From the NCBI GenBank assembly GCA_036244855.1, contig BQKZ01001086.1, positions 55,169 through 119,168 on the forward strand: a DNA stretch of 64,000 nt, written 5' to 3'. The DNA is from Temnopleurus reevesii. Lineage: Eukaryota > Echinodermata > Echinoidea > Temnopleuroida > Temnopleuridae. The notes under the pieces are model-generated. The model searched no databases and was not told where the DNA came from. It worked only from the letters and a program-made list of their open reading frames with translations. The translations under genes and the position numbers were made by a program. Positions 10,328-23,896 of this stretch are shown one piece after another (position 1 is the stretch's first letter; every line of letters begins with the position of its first letter).

Positions 10328-13300
10328 CTGTGATAAAAAGAAAAGAAAATATATCTCATTATATTTTCAAGCCTCTGAATATAATTCAAAAAGGAAATAA
10401 GAACATGGAAAAATTATCTTGCTCATTATTAAGCATCTGAATATACATGTATGGTCATGCTGTAATACAAACAATAAAAACATGAAATGACAGAAAGTGC
10501 CATTTGATTTTCGATTTTCTGTGTCATGTCCGATGAATATCTAAATCCGCTTGTTGTCATAACCCATTTTAAACAATTTTCTTTTCCGGATAGCAAAGAG
10601 TTTCTTCCTGTAAAGAATTATGAGCTGCAGGGACAAATGATTCGGACAAAGTAAACAACTTCAATTGAATCATTCACAAAATAAGATTTAAAAAATTCCT
10701 TCCCTCTTATTCTCAAGGAAATTGCATATAGGTGTTACACCTATTCAGTGATACACAGGGAAGCTACTATCTTTTCTGCTCATAAAACTATTGGGAAGGA
10801 TTTAAGGAGGCTGTTTGCTTTTTCCAATTTCTGTATCCCTTCTGCTCACAGTGACGGCTTCCTCTTGCAAACAGCATTGACCATATAGAACGACCAGAGG
10901 ACAATAGAGGGGTTGCCTGTCCTAACACATAATGGACACGTCTTTCATTCACATTCGCGTCTAACTTCTTAGAGAGATCAATGGAATAGTGTCCGAGGAA
11001 AGGGATAGTGTGTTCGGGTAAGAGCCACAGAACTATATAGTTCTGTAAGGTCAGAGCGAGTAAATAATGTTGTGATGCTGATTGCTACATAACATCCAGA
11101 TAACAACAGATGGATTTCTGCGTTTTAATTTTCTTCCAATATGTTCATCATTCAAAATACTACATGTATAAGTTTGAATTCTAGGCAATTCAATATGATT
11201 GTATAGACGAATGGGGGAGATGTCTGAGGAAAGTGTTGTTGTGTCAAAATCTACAGCACAGATGGTTGTAACTTGTACATGGTCCATGTAGTTGGATTGC
11301 TGTATAATTATTATAACCATGGATGTGCATTTTAATTTCATCTTACAATCAGTTGATTTCAATAAATACATTTATTATGTCATAATAGTAGGCATTGTGC
11401 TCTAATGAATTGACATTATATCTATAAATTTGCCATTATCCTGTTCCAAAATTAATCTCCATCATGACCTAGCCAAGCCACATCATTGGTTTGGCAGCAA
11501 GACTTATAAAGAATGTTCACCTCAGGCAATGATGAAATATAAAACTACTAAAACATGGGTCATGCCCAACATTTGAAGCATTTGCTGCGACCTGGCTCTC
11601 AAAACGAAGACCATTTTCAACAGCAACCCCCGCCACATATCCCACTTTCTGTGGTAAAAATACAGGCATCCCGCTATCAAAGACCCCACGACATCTTTCA
11701 AGATATCTTTCAAGAAAGACCCAAGAAAGGGACGTTTTAACGTGGACAATAATTTAATTGGAGGACAGTTTTGTCGCCATCACACTCGCTGCATCTACAC
11801 ACAGTGAGTCATCCACGCGGTTCTTCATGTACATTAACCAAGTAGACATCTTCCTGCCATGCATGGTGCGTGCGAGGATACTCTCTCACATGGGAGTCTC
11901 GGAGTGGCGCCCCCAATGCTTTCCCGTCTACTGCTGAAGGCTGAACAAGCACCCGATAGCGGCTCAGAAATGGGACAAGAAGAAAGATTCTTCTATTTAA
12001 ATCAGGGTCATATTTTGGATGATTAATATGAGAGCGGTTGATTGGTCAAGCTATTGTTTGTAGCACTGGGTAGTTCCAGCAGACTTGGAATAGGAAGGCA
12101 TTATGTCGTCATTTTCTGGATATGAAAAATAAATCCATATCGAAAGTGGCGCCACGCAAATGACCATCACCACTTAAAACCAAGATAAAAAACAAACTCA
12201 TCCATTTATAAGGGCCTAGACATCATCTGCATCATACAAATGGACTTTTATGTGCTTCTAAAGGCAAATTCCATGAAGAGATATCATCTTAGCGATTTGT
12301 TTTCTTTTGAAAATCATTATCTATTCTGCTATATACTGTTCATGAGAGGGCACGTTGAGTCTACCGGAATCCATGTTAAAATAAAAAAGTTTGTATTTGT
12401 CCTTTCGTAAAACATCTTAGTTTTATTCATGCCATCATTTCTTACTCTGCTTTCCAGAATTGGAGATTTAGAGAATTCATGACTGTGACGCCGATAAAAA
12501 TAGTAAGATTGTCAACGATATCATAATCCCACAATGGGACAAAGACAGACTTGGGGCACAAAATAATATGCGCTAATTTAATTTCTAAAAAAATGCTTTA
12601 TACCGTCAACAAAAAGACGAGCAGCAAATAAAACTTTTGGATAATACCGATGTGAAAATGCGGGAAAATGAGCGGCAAATTGAAACACGGATGAGTGCAA
12701 ATTGTAAATTTAAATCTGATTCGAAGAATGACGCATAGTTTAGAGTGGAAATTGAATTGATGACCGAGGAAATAGGTTGCAAGGGATGGATATGAATTTG
12801 AAATTATTCCTTATACAGTACACTGAGCAAACTCAACACGAGAGATGCACGCGCGTGCTATTGAGGTCACCTCGAGGGCATGTTATTAATATTATCATTG
12901 AAAATTGTCTCTGATGTGGTCTCTGCTAGATCTGTCTATATTCCAATTTCAACAAATTTAAGCGGCTTGCTATCAAATCAAGAATCAGACAAACAAGATT
13001 TTAACCCAAGTTGTCTGATCAGAATGGAGTAAAAATAAGGAAGACGAGTTCAATCTACATATAAGTTTCCAATGAATGCTACAAAGAACAGTAGATGTGA
13101 GGATTTTCACCTCCAGCATAGGGCATGTGTCAAAACCCAAATAATCATTCACCGAGTGGCGAAACTGACGCCAAAATAATCGATGCATAATTATTGACAT
13201 TATTAACCTAATTGGCCGTCAAAAATGTATTCGAAATACTAACGCTTAATTCTTGAAAAAAAAATTGCAGCCCATTAAATAGGCAAAAGATACATTATGT

Positions 13301-13410
13301 TAAATCTAATTAGCAGGATAATGTGCTTTATAATCATAAATATTCATAGCGTGCATAGTACAAATATATAGAGCTAGCGTCCAATGGGGTAGATTTTTTT
13401 TCGGGGTAAT

Positions 13411-13435
13411 GGGGGGGGGGGGGGGGGGGGGGGGG
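13411..13435 (+). repeat. Poly(G) run of 25
   Basis: An uninterrupted G tract followed by cggcggc. It is able in principle to form G-quadruplexes and its length is likely uncertain in the assembly. Confidence 0.9.
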
Positions 13436-13558
13436 CGGCGGCTAACAATGCATTGCCTGCTTTGTAGTGGGTATCTTTAACGAAAATTCACTCAAATTTT
13501 GCTTTATACATAACATGTCAACATCTCCTTTAGATCGTGCTGCCAAACCAACGAGGTT

Positions 13559-13604
13559 TGGCAAACACCCACACATACCCTGGCAAGCACCCACACACAC
13601 CCTG

Positions 13605-13641
<37 letters not shown>

Positions 13642-13710
13642 CACACCCTGGCACACACACACACACACACACACCCTGGCAAACACCCACACAAAATGCA
13701 CGCACACACA
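13559..13710 (+). repeat. (CA)n microsatellite within a CCCTGGCAAACACCCACACA-type minisatellite
   Basis: About five CCTGGCA blocks are separated by (CA)n stretches of varying length. Both strands read open for about 90 codons, with Thr/His-rich frames on + and Cys/Val-rich frames on -, which is a product of the repeat and not evidence of coding. Confidence 0.85.
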
Positions 13711-16700
13711 TTCTCAATTATAATTTCCTTGTCTCATTTATATTCTCAGTGTAGTGATATGAACGGCGGTGAAACAGAAACAGGACAGAAACTGTTTGCT
13801 CTCCTCGGATAACGAGACATGAGTCACAGTGAACATTATTAAAAAATGCTCTAAAAAGAAGATTCTATCAGGGATGATTTTTCGTCGATGACAAGCCTGA
13901 GATTACAGTCAACCATTGGGCTAAAATATTTACGATCATATCTCGCAATATTCTTTTGAAGCTCAAAGTTCATCCACGTGGGATGAAACCTCTCGCTTTT
14001 ATGAGCAACCCCAATTTTCCCGCCTGATTTACGAGGGTATCTATTTCGTCCTCGTCCCAACCTACGTAAATCTATCACTCTTGCAGACATTGGATATGGT
14101 CTTCCAAAATTAATATGCTTATTGCTTTTTATGTAATTCTGTCTGCTGGGGTTTTCCCTGACTGGGTAACTGCACATGAGCAGACGATGAGAGTTTAAAT
14201 CTAATGTTCTGTTGATTCTGCAGAAAACTGACGAGTGCCAAGAGAATTACCATCGTGGAATTGGGAAAGAAAGAGGAAAGATGAACGTGCACAACAGGAT
14301 AGAGAAATAGTGGAAGGAAAAGTATGAATATTTCATGTCGACAGAGACGATGAATTAGAGAATGTTTTAGATCATAAATTGAAGAAAAGGCTTTGATTCC
14401 TTAACAATTCTTTCACTCGATTTTATCATACAAGAAAACATTATTGTGAAAACAAATAATCACCAACAATTATACAAAAACAATGTAACCAGATGAATAC
14501 AAAAAATACCATCCCTCCCCCAGCACGCAGATGAAAACTCATCTCATTTGAATTCAGCCAAACCAATCCCTTTAATCAATTTGACTACTTCACAATACAG
14601 AAGCAGATTGCACAAGCCATGCAGTAAATGGCAATCCCAACTCATTAGACGAGACATAATTAGGTAAAACGACGAGGACATTCAATTTATTAGCTACGGA
14701 CACGCCAACCCCCGAGGACAGACTCATCTTGTATTGTTGAGACACCGGACATTGGACTGGATTGGTAGTGTATCCATAAACTCTTCTAATTTAATTGGCT
14801 GTGAGGAGGATCCATTGGGGAATTCTTGGTGTCTTGCTCCTTGATTAATACATCAGAGTCTGTCTCGGGAGATTCAGCATGGGTAATGACCGTTAAGACG
14901 CCGAGGTAAGACTACCATCTAGAGCAAAAGAGAAAGATCGTAACACAACCCGTAATCATTGCATGTGGTTGTGGATCGTGTGTCTACCACCGAGAAAGGA
15001 TGAATCTCGTATTAAAGCCCAGTTTCATCTCTACCAAAAATATACAAACTTAACATTGAACCCAGTATTGACGCACTCAGGATGATTATTGATCATGATG
15101 ATCAAAAAGTGCAAGCATGTTTAGTTTCTACTGAATAACACAACACTTACTGAATACTTTAAAGTCTTTATACTATTCATTGTGATTTTTTTTTTCAATT
15201 GTTCATCGTTTTGACACTGAAAATCGTTGTTCTCCTATAGAGGTTCACAATATTGCGCCATTTAGTTTGGATTTACAGTCAAATGCTGGGCCGTTTTTCC
15301 TTTCTTGAAAAAGTAATGTGACCTTTGAATATCGATAAATGCGAAATGGCACAAAGTGTTTTCTTATGTCAGAGTACCCAGCTACTTTAACTATCAAATT
15401 CGTAGCTCAGTAACGACATGAACCTATGGCAATACCAACAGAAAATACAGCACTTTTATTGTCATATCCTCATTTTCGGGTTGGATTTCTGCTCATTTCC
15501 CCTCGATTACAGTAAAATAAATTGCTTTGGGCGAGGGAAATTAAACGTACAATGAAACCCCAACAGTCCAGCGGTTGACAAAAATAATAACCGTTCATCA
15601 TTATACCAATGTCCAACCGCAGGCGATCGTGGCCGTTTGTACTTTTTTAGCCCAGTTCACTAGACTCGATACGACAAGAGAGGCAAAATTGGCACTTGAC
15701 TTCGATACCAAACATGAAATCATTCAACGTCAGAAAGCAATGCCTAATTGAAGTGACTCACATGTTTTCTCAACACCCCAATACATGTCCATAACATAAC
15801 AAAGGCTTCTGAGTTTTTCTTGTGATAACAGTTTGCCTCGAGTCTGCCGTGTGTGTCAATCTGGAGAAGTTCCCAGTACGCCACCAGAAATCAACCATGC
15901 TTCATTTATCACGCGCCCCTCCGTTCGGATCCGTGTTGGTAAATATAATGCTCGATCAGTGCCTAAAAAGGAGCACGTCCCTACGGTATCGTCCCAGGTT
16001 AGTGTCTAATAATAACGTTTATTGGCGACATGGTCACCAAATCGTAACCATTTTGCTTCATTTAGGGAGGCGAAACCCCCAAAGCATACTGACAAAAATG
16101 AAAATCGTCAATGTTGTATTAGCATACACGCTGTGGTGTCCTAATTCAATCTCCCGAATTAGGTCAGATCACACTCAAAGTCTCTCCACCTGCGTCCTGT
16201 ACATGTGAAGATGGTGAATGTTCACGTGTACAACATGGCAGCACATAAAATGGGAGCATTCACGCTAAATTTATGACAAAAGCCTGTCTTACTTTACACG
16301 CAAATTCATAATAAAAAAAAGACATTTTCGTATAAATGGAAGTTAGCTTTCATCCGCAGTCTTCGCATGTCAAAGATGACAAGAAGCGATCGGTATGTTG
16401 TTCCAGCGGTTTTCTTTCTGCGCCAAAGTTTGCCATCCGTATTACCATCATCAAATTCAAAACAAAAAGTCGAACAGTTCTAGCTGAATACCCTCTTCCG
16501 AATGCCACCCACAAGCTTCGATAACGAAGTGAAAATATGAACATCTGTCAGTTTAATATGGAATTATGGATATTCCAGCAACATAAAAAGGGCTTTTATT
16601 TTTGGAGAGTATATCTTAAGCGACATAAGCTACGTTTCCACTGTGAGTGCATTATGCATGTCAAGGGGTCGTGAGGTCGTTGCTCCCGGTACGGAAGTCT

Positions 16701-17079
16701 CTGCTTTGTCTCGGCAAAAGGGTCCAAGCTCCTGGCATATGTTTGTCTAAATGGTCCGGACATGGTCTGAACATGGTCTCAAGCTTAGTATAGCATAATT
16801 AACGCCTTATGCCCCTGACCACAACTTCACGAATATAATAAGGTCAAACAGAATGATCGTCTGTTCCAACAGGAGGGCGTAAGGTGCAAAACATGTGCGA
16901 TTAATAGAAACCAACTCCCCCATCCCTCCCGAAAAAGGGCGGGTGACGAATAGAGTCATATTCAAGATCTTCTGACGAATGAAATATACCAAAATGCATA
17001 AAGGTATTTTAAAAAAGTCAATAGGTTCTATGCATTTTTCATTATCAGGCTACAATTAAGAAGCTGTACATAAACTAAA

Positions 17080-17210
17080 GTCCCAGTCACAAAGAATCCC
17101 CGATCAAACACGATCCAACACGTCTCTTTGTAAAGTTACCGGTTAGCTCCACATAATAGAAGGATCGTTTTGAATCGTGTTCAATCGGGGTTTCTATGAG
17201 TTTATGGCTC
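17080..17210. mobile_element. Palindromic MITE-like element, copy 1
   Basis: Left arm aatccccgatcaaacacgat (from 17096) pairs with right arm atcgtgttcaatcggggttt (to 17193), and weaker pairing extends outward. The middle (ctctttgtaaagttaccggttagctcc) resembles the middle of the copy near 50.1 kb, and both arms share the motif AACACGATYCAACACG with it. No open frame is present. This is a short hairpin-forming repeat family. Confidence 0.7.
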
Positions 17211-17691
17211 AAATGTGAATATGTGAATGTGAATATTATGTAAACAACAATGAATAGACGAAGCAACGCATATGGCTAAACGTGAACAGTTTGACGTTCA
17301 TAATTAATAGGACAACGGGAAAGATGAACTGAAGTCAGCTGCCAATACAATATCATAACAGATGTACCCTAATTTAAAGTGTCACAAGCTTGAAGTGCCA
17401 ACACATAACGTGGAAATGAATATCAATACAAACTGCAGATGTTTGCCAAGAATTAAACAGACAGTCGTCAGTGGAGGAAGAGTTATTATCTGTTTATCTA
17501 ATTTGACAGAATGCGGTGATGCGACATGCAGGTAGCTCACAATGCAGAAACATCTATCAATGTGTTTTATCTCCTTGACAGGCCTATACTACGGTACATG
17601 TAGGCCTATATCTCTTGAAGCAATGACAAGCATACAAGTCAACGTTTAATATAGAAACACACAACTTGCGCTTAACTAAGTATTTGGACTA

Positions 17692-17722
17692 TTTTTTTTT
17701 TTTTGGGGGGGGGGGGGGGGGG
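17692..17722 (+). repeat. T13-G18 homopolymer tract
   Basis: Thirteen T followed directly by eighteen G, then tgtacaatg. Low-complexity sequence. Confidence 0.9.
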
Positions 17723-17979
17723 TGTACAATGCCGTGACAGTATCTACAACGTTCTTAAAGACATGTTGGTTGTCCAGATTCACTAGTATACATTATGTCA
17801 ATGAAAATGATTGAGAGAACTTTGTGAACATTCATGCATAAACATTGCACAGAGAGAACATTTCGAGATTTACTTCTACATCTACTTCAGATCCGCCTTT
17901 GATGGAACACGCATTAAATTATCGACGCATTTAGGTCTGATGCAAATTGAGTCATTTTTTCTTCGACTACAACATGTAC

Positions 17980-18146
17980 TTATGCAATGTAATGTTTTTA
18001 TATCGGTCGGCCTCCCATAAGGGCATTCTTTTTTGGCTGCTACCGTCAACCAGTTTATATATCTGCTACATATTTTACTCTATAAATGTTAGTGTTTTTA
18101 TGCTGTTTGTGAAATAAATGGATGAATTGAACTGAACTGACGTGTT
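17980..18146 (+). mobile_element. LINE-like 3' end with TTGAA-type tail
   Basis: The stretch tgctgtttgtgaaataaatg followed by gatgaattgaactgaactga has the form of the 3' end of CR1/L2-like LINEs: an AATAAA-like signal followed by a pentameric tail. No reverse-transcriptase frame is recognisable upstream, so this would be a 5'-truncated remnant whose left boundary is uncertain. Confidence 0.4.
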
Positions 18147-20475
18147 TCTTTGCATTGCAACTCCTTCTATGTTACACAGTAGACTATTTAATCTATTACG
18201 AACATGCAAAAAGTGGCCGGGGACTTCGACTTCATAGGAAATGACAAACAAATTTCCTTTCGTCACCTTCATTCAAGCATATAAAGCTAGGAAGGAAGAC
18301 GTCGAACTCAAACATTCATGCATTTCAGGCTCCAATCTTTTCCCTTACATGTTCAGGATGGAAATCACATAATGAATCCAAATTATCATAAAATGTCGCC
18401 TTTCATTTTCTTCTTGCCATTCACAGTGTAAGGTAGATTACCTCCATACCTTGTTGAAGATCGGAACAGACGTACATCGAACAGAGGGGCCCCTCATTTT
18501 CAATTCAATATATGCTACAAACCAACTCCGCATATCGACCAGACCACCCGGGTTTCACGAACAGATTTATCGGGGAATCCCGTTACAATCTACTGAAATC
18601 TTAGAAGTCCATTGGGTGAGATGAAACAAATTACATAAAGGACATGTCGATGAAACATACCCCAAGTCTGGGCAGTTGTACATCCTTGCTACCACATCAT
18701 GCAGAAGATACATCTAATACGACGATCATGCGTGAATGGTGTATTTGCATCGTTAACATTTGAGTTGTCGACTTGGACAAATGTTCCTGATGTGACTTGT
18801 GGGTATTCCATTCCAGTCATTAGTAATGAACTTTATTGGTACCAAGTGAGAGATTGGAATGCCATCGTCACTCTGCGTACCCGATTGGCATGTTAAAACA
18901 GCGAAATACTGAATCTCATTGAATCTGTTCTTCCTGTTTGTGTATCAAAACCTATACAACCAACCAGAGATATCGAATCTCATCAATTAAAAAGTTCAGG
19001 ATGGAGGAAAGAGGAGTGGATTACACGAAAGGTATATCCCCAGAACATGGACCTCATGCAGTGTCCCTACAATATTCTCAAATCCCACACCAGGGCAGTG
19101 TTTCACCAATATAAGAAAGAGTTTACGAACGACTTTACGTTCGACTGGTATCCTTTCTTATGCGTAATGGTTCACACACATTCCGCGCAAGAACTGATGC
19201 CAGTCGTGCGTAACTTTATGAACGACTTGGTGAAACACCGCCTAGAACATTATCATAAGTCCAGGCTCACATTGTCTGAATCACTGGATAACTACCATTA
19301 TGCTATCTACTGAAGATGTAGAGCTGACGTGTCCTATAAACGTTTTATACGAGATCAAATCTATATCATTTGAGATTTTTCTTCAACATGTTCAAAGTCT
19401 GACAGTTATAGATCGTATTAACGTTCACACAATCATGTTTCACTTTCAGTGCTTCAGGAATAAAATATTGGTATCACATAAATTATGTCAGATATGACAT
19501 ATACAGAAACGTTCCTTTATCATGTATATTCGGTAAGTCTTTATAATCTTCATAACCCTTGCCAACATATTACACTACATCAATCGGTTTATTCTAAATT
19601 CATTACGGTTTTCTTTTTCGTCTGAAAATCATCATTAAATAGCGCATCGGACTTTACCGCGGATATGATTACATTCAACTGTTAGAAATGTTCCAACAAG
19701 CCACTGTATACACCCATAGCCATGTTCATGTGTTTTGTCTTAACCTTTCACTAAGAGTTGGGGCGAGAAAATTGAGGCATGGTTTCACACTGGCTTAATA
19801 CATCGCACTGCCATATTTTTGTTCTACATCTCTTGCATAATGAATTTTTCACACCGTCCACCGCAGCGGTGCTGAAGGCACAAGTGAGCTATATTTGTCA
19901 CTCAGCAGGCTTACCCATTTTGATCTCTGCCCTGCAGCGCCCTTAGTCCGTGGGTAGCGAGTAAACAGCACGAGGGCATGGAGGTTGAGCTGCATAGTGA
20001 ATTGGATAATGTGCGAGGATCAACGGTGACCAGTAGGGGAGGGTCAAGAGGTTAACTCGTGTCAGTTTTCCTTGAACTTGGTAGGAGAATTGGGGGGAGG
20101 GGGTGGGGCTGGTTGATGGGAACTTTCACTTTCATATCTAGCCACTGAAGAAAAATTCTCACACAAAATGTAAACATGTTCTTGCTGTACCTGAAGTGTG
20201 TATCCGTTATTGCTACCTTCAAACAGTTCCATGCTAAACCATGTACGGTTTACACGATTGAACTCTGCCTGCAGCGCTTAGAACATGTAGAAATGACCTA
20301 TAACTCTAATATCATGAATATAAACAAGGATAATGATATCGTTGAGTTGTAAGAAACATTCTTAAACGCTCGTAATGGTTTCGTCCTACATTTCGTCTGC
20401 ACAAGACTGCAAGTCGATTTTTGCTTCGCCGTCGGAAACCCTTTGGATATCGCCTTCTAAAGTTTCTTTACACAC

Positions 20476-20659
20476 CTTTTCTCAGGTAGAACCCAAATAC
20501 CATATATCTTGGAATGAAGACATGGGGTATCGGAGGGGTAGAGCTTCCTGAACCTAATGAAGAAAGGGGGCCCGTGAAAAATTGGGCGAGTTGCGTTACC
20601 ACAGCTGTGAAAGCAAATCGGAATTGCAGTGCTAGAAAGAGAATATGTCGAGCAGCCAT
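20476..20659 (-). CDS. Candidate receptor exon 1 with signal peptide
   Basis: The minus-strand ATG at 20659-20657 has a strong start context (gaagATGG: A at -3, G at +4). It opens a frame with a hydrophobic leader MAARHILFLALQFRFAFTAV that could be a signal peptide, though it contains one internal arginine. The frame reaches a good donor, AAAAG|GTGTGT (gt at 20475-20474), just before its own stop. The exon is 184 nt and ends in phase 1, exactly what exon 2 needs; the split codon would be Ala, and the whole model then divides by three (1122 nt). The 40 or so residues after the leader are Phe/Pro/Ser-rich with no domain. Intron 1 would be about 10 kb. Another unseen exon could equally well serve. 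Confidence 0.4.
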
Positions 20660-23233
20660 CTTCGAATTGGTAAGACGATCTGTCTTCCAAACTTCGATTA
20701 TATTGGACGACGGAATTGCGTTTCTCAACAACTTAATCCGGCCGAGATTTCTAAACGAGATATCTGTAGTGTCATTTTAAAAACTCTCTGGAAGGAGAAA
20801 TATTTTTAGGCAAACATTCGTATCAGATAACACTGTTCACATTTTCATGATTCTAAACTGATGCCTTCCTGTATCAGATAATAGGTCCATTCTTTTGGGG
20901 GACGGGCAAATCTGAACATTATTTTCTGGTTAAAAGTTTTATGTTTCAAAATTGAAATAGGGATTTGGCATTACCCAACAGATAAATTGGAATATTGCAA
21001 TTAACTAAGTTGAATGCGGTTCGTAATTGTTATTAAAAAAACACATAGCAATACATCATTAAACGCAATAAAAGCAGGATTCACGGAAGATTGTAAATAA
21101 ATAATATTGTCACAATTTGATAATGAACCTACATTGGCACTTTACAAGCGAACCCCACTGTGAGAAAGAATCCATTTGATAGAATTGCGTCCATCGATTT
21201 GACCCCTCACTTCATCTTTCGTCGTCAGATCAATTGAGCCCCACAAAACCTGAGGAGATTTCGAGATGAATTGTAGGGCTCCGCCTTAGGCAGTTAGGAC
21301 GAGCTTGCAAAGTGTGAAACAAGGAGACTAACGATTGTTTGGTCGGTAACACATGAAATAGAAATTTATTTTAGTTGATGGTTATTTGATGAACACGATG
21401 GGAGAATGAGAATGCAATGGCTTTGTGCATGGCCTCCTGGGCGATGTCTTAAACGTGAAGACGACACTCATATCATGCTTATAGTCGTCCTCTTCATTCG
21501 TTTACTTTTAATAATCAAGTTATAGCTGGTACACTGGAAACATCGAGGATGAGTATTGAAGTATAAGTGTTCGAAATTGTATCAAATAACGTAGGTGGTT
21601 TAGTTTTCACCATTTTTGGAAGATGGTGGTATTTCATATATCCACCACCATGCATCATTTCTATCTAGCCTGTAAAAATCCTTCATTTTGGATACTAAGA
21701 AAACAAGAACATAATTCTTTTATTTTTGCCACAACATCCAAACTTCTTCTTCAAATCGATACTGCTTCTAAGGGAGGATAGCATAGGAGATGAGATGACA
21801 AGTGGTACGAGATTGAAACCTGTCAACGAAATTACTCTGCTGATCCGACCTCTCCTTCATCCTTCCCGTTTCCAATCTCCTTGACGATCGGCTCATCACC
21901 CCCTGACGACGTTCGAAATGAGCGATGATCTCCCGCCTTCCGCCCCTCCTAACCTTAGTCTTCTGCAGGTGCGAAATTGCAATATAATGAGCGGAACCAG
22001 GGAGCAAACAGGTTCATCATTTCAATTCAACGCCAGAGAACCCTTGCTTATGACTTCAAATCAAAGGGCCCTGAATCATGAGCAGAGCTTTGCATTTTCT
22101 TGTACAGTGGAATGCCCTTTTTGGTCATCTCCTACAACGTACAGAATTTGTTAAAATCCTTGTGTTGTATGGACTTTTACAAACCTCTCTTCAGGTAATG
22201 CTTGATTAAAGCGGAGCTTCTTTCAATATTTCAGAAAACTGCTTTAATACCCCAATTAAAAGATTTAGTATGAATATAGAAAGATAAATTATATCAAAAT
22301 TGGGTTGATGTAAGCTGTACCTCGGTTCCCCGTGTTGATTAATTCATATTCATCTCTTTACCGACATCGGGTTTCAATAATCCATACCCAACATGAAAAT
22401 AAATATGTGGTAACGTGATACTGTGGCGACGACGACGAAGTATGCATGCATGCCGAATGAAAATACTGGAGTTCGCCACAAGAAGACAGATGGTTGGGAT
22501 GGAAAAAAAATGCCGTGTGCATTTTCAGGGAATATGTAGAGTATAGTGGTCGGTTAATCTTCCACAGTTTGTTGCTACTTGCGGACAAGATTGGTAAGAT
22601 TCATATTGGAAAACGGTGACAAGACGGAATCGATTACAGACTTCACTTAACACCCCATGCTTAATGTGCTATTTCAAAGACGCATCAAAAGTTGAAACCG
22701 TCCATGGAAATAAATCAAAATCGCGTACTCTCAAAGATGACCAGCTCGAAACCTAATTGGATTTAATCTAATAATCCTTCAACCAACTACCAATTCGCCA
22801 ATTTCGAGTCTTTCTTCCGTTGAGACACTATTCTAACATGTCTATGGTCCCTCCTATTTAGTACCCTCTTCCATATCCATTTGTCGAAACAAGATGAATT
22901 ATCTCTGTTTCGTAAATAGGCACACTTGGTCGAGCTTCGTTAGGCCAAGGGACGCCTGAAGACGAATGGGCACTTGAACCAGAATGGATACGATTTGTTT
23001 CACTCTGTCACCAATCCGACTAAATTTAGACCTGTTGTTGGCATTATCCAGACGATGTGTGTACATCACCACAATGTTATTAGGAGCTTGCCGGTGCTAT
23101 TATCTACGACATGGATCAATCATCTATACATGCTTTGGATTGTTATCGAAAATATCTTATGAAGTGGATAAATATTGCATTCCAATGCATTTGTATAGTG
23201 AATCAATGTCATAGACTTAGCGTAAATTCATCT

Positions 23234-23335
23234 TGGTATACACTTCTGTTTTCAAATCCGACATTTATATAAATCTTTCCTTTAGCATTATCTTATTAAA
23301 ATGCCCAAGACCTTGCAGTTCGTGCTTAAAGCGAA
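23234..23335. repeat. First copy of diverged segment at the 23438 join
   Basis: The stretch tggtatacacttctgttttc... is repeated at 23439-23535 with several substitutions and small deletions. Similarity fades after about 100 bp, before the n is reached. Confidence 0.6.
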
Positions 23336-23437
23336 TATCGAGTACTTGCAAAGAACTTCAATTTGGAAAAATGAATGATTAAAATAATCTTATGTTACAA
23401 ACAAAGCACAACGTGACTTGTGTAGACAAGGGAAAAC

Positions 23438-23438
23438 N
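23438..23438. other. Single-n assembly join
   Basis: The sequence to the right (tggtatatacttctg...) repeats 23234 onward. It is the second of four joins of this kind in the window. Confidence 0.85.
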
Positions 23439-23535
23439 TGGTATATACTTCTGTTTTCAAATCCGACATTTATATAAATCTACCTTGAGCATATCTTATA
23501 AAACTGACCAAGACATTGCAGTTTGGGTTTAACTT
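23439..23535. repeat. Second copy of diverged segment at the 23438 join
   Basis: Shares ctgttttcaaatccgacatt and the following tataaatct with the first copy, then diverges by indels. It could be an allele with an indel or an old duplication. Confidence 0.6.
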
Positions 23536-23896
23536 TTTACGAAAACTTATACAGTGTCATCATGTTCATGTGCATGAATGCTCTATCGGACATGATTCAC
23601 TATGACATTGACATTACCAAATCCACGGAGCTCATTCTGACATTGCCTCTGGGAGGTATCAAAGTCCATTAAAATATATTTCAAGAATAATTCCTGCGGC
23701 AAATTCACACATTAACGCACTACATTAACCATCACTCTAGAAATATCCCATATCCAAAAATGCCTTTAGATAAGGTCGCATCAGTGGTAATGCTTTTAGT
23801 ACATCTATCTCTAATCAATTACCAATCCCTCCATCCTTCGTGCCCTTGTATCATACAGATTTGATCACATGTCGGCGGTATGAGCACCAAGAATGC

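Larger units (their letters stand above)
10328..20475. other. Presumed intron 1 of the receptor gene (no other gene seen)
   Basis: If the candidate first exon is right, this is its intron. It contains a poly(G) and (CA)n complex at 13.4-13.7 kb, a palindromic MITE-like element at 17.1 kb, a poly(T)/poly(G) tract at 17.7 kb and a LINE-like tail at 18.1 kb. Open frames of up to about 128 codons (15822-16208, 13851-14177 on the minus strand) have no recognisable domain. An additional small exon cannot be excluded by eye. Confidence 0.45.

Noticed and set aside
13442..13812. Overlapping His/Thr-rich and Cys/Val-rich frames
   Set aside because: Both are translations of the (CA)n and CCTGGCA repeat.
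13851..14177. Minus-strand 108-codon frame rich in Arg/Gly
   Set aside because: The basic stretch LGRGRNRYPRKSGGK loosely recalls linkers in some LINE ORFs, but no endonuclease or reverse-transcriptase motif is present nearby.
15822..16208. 128-codon + strand frame
   Set aside because: No domain or compositional sign of coding; consistent with a chance opening.
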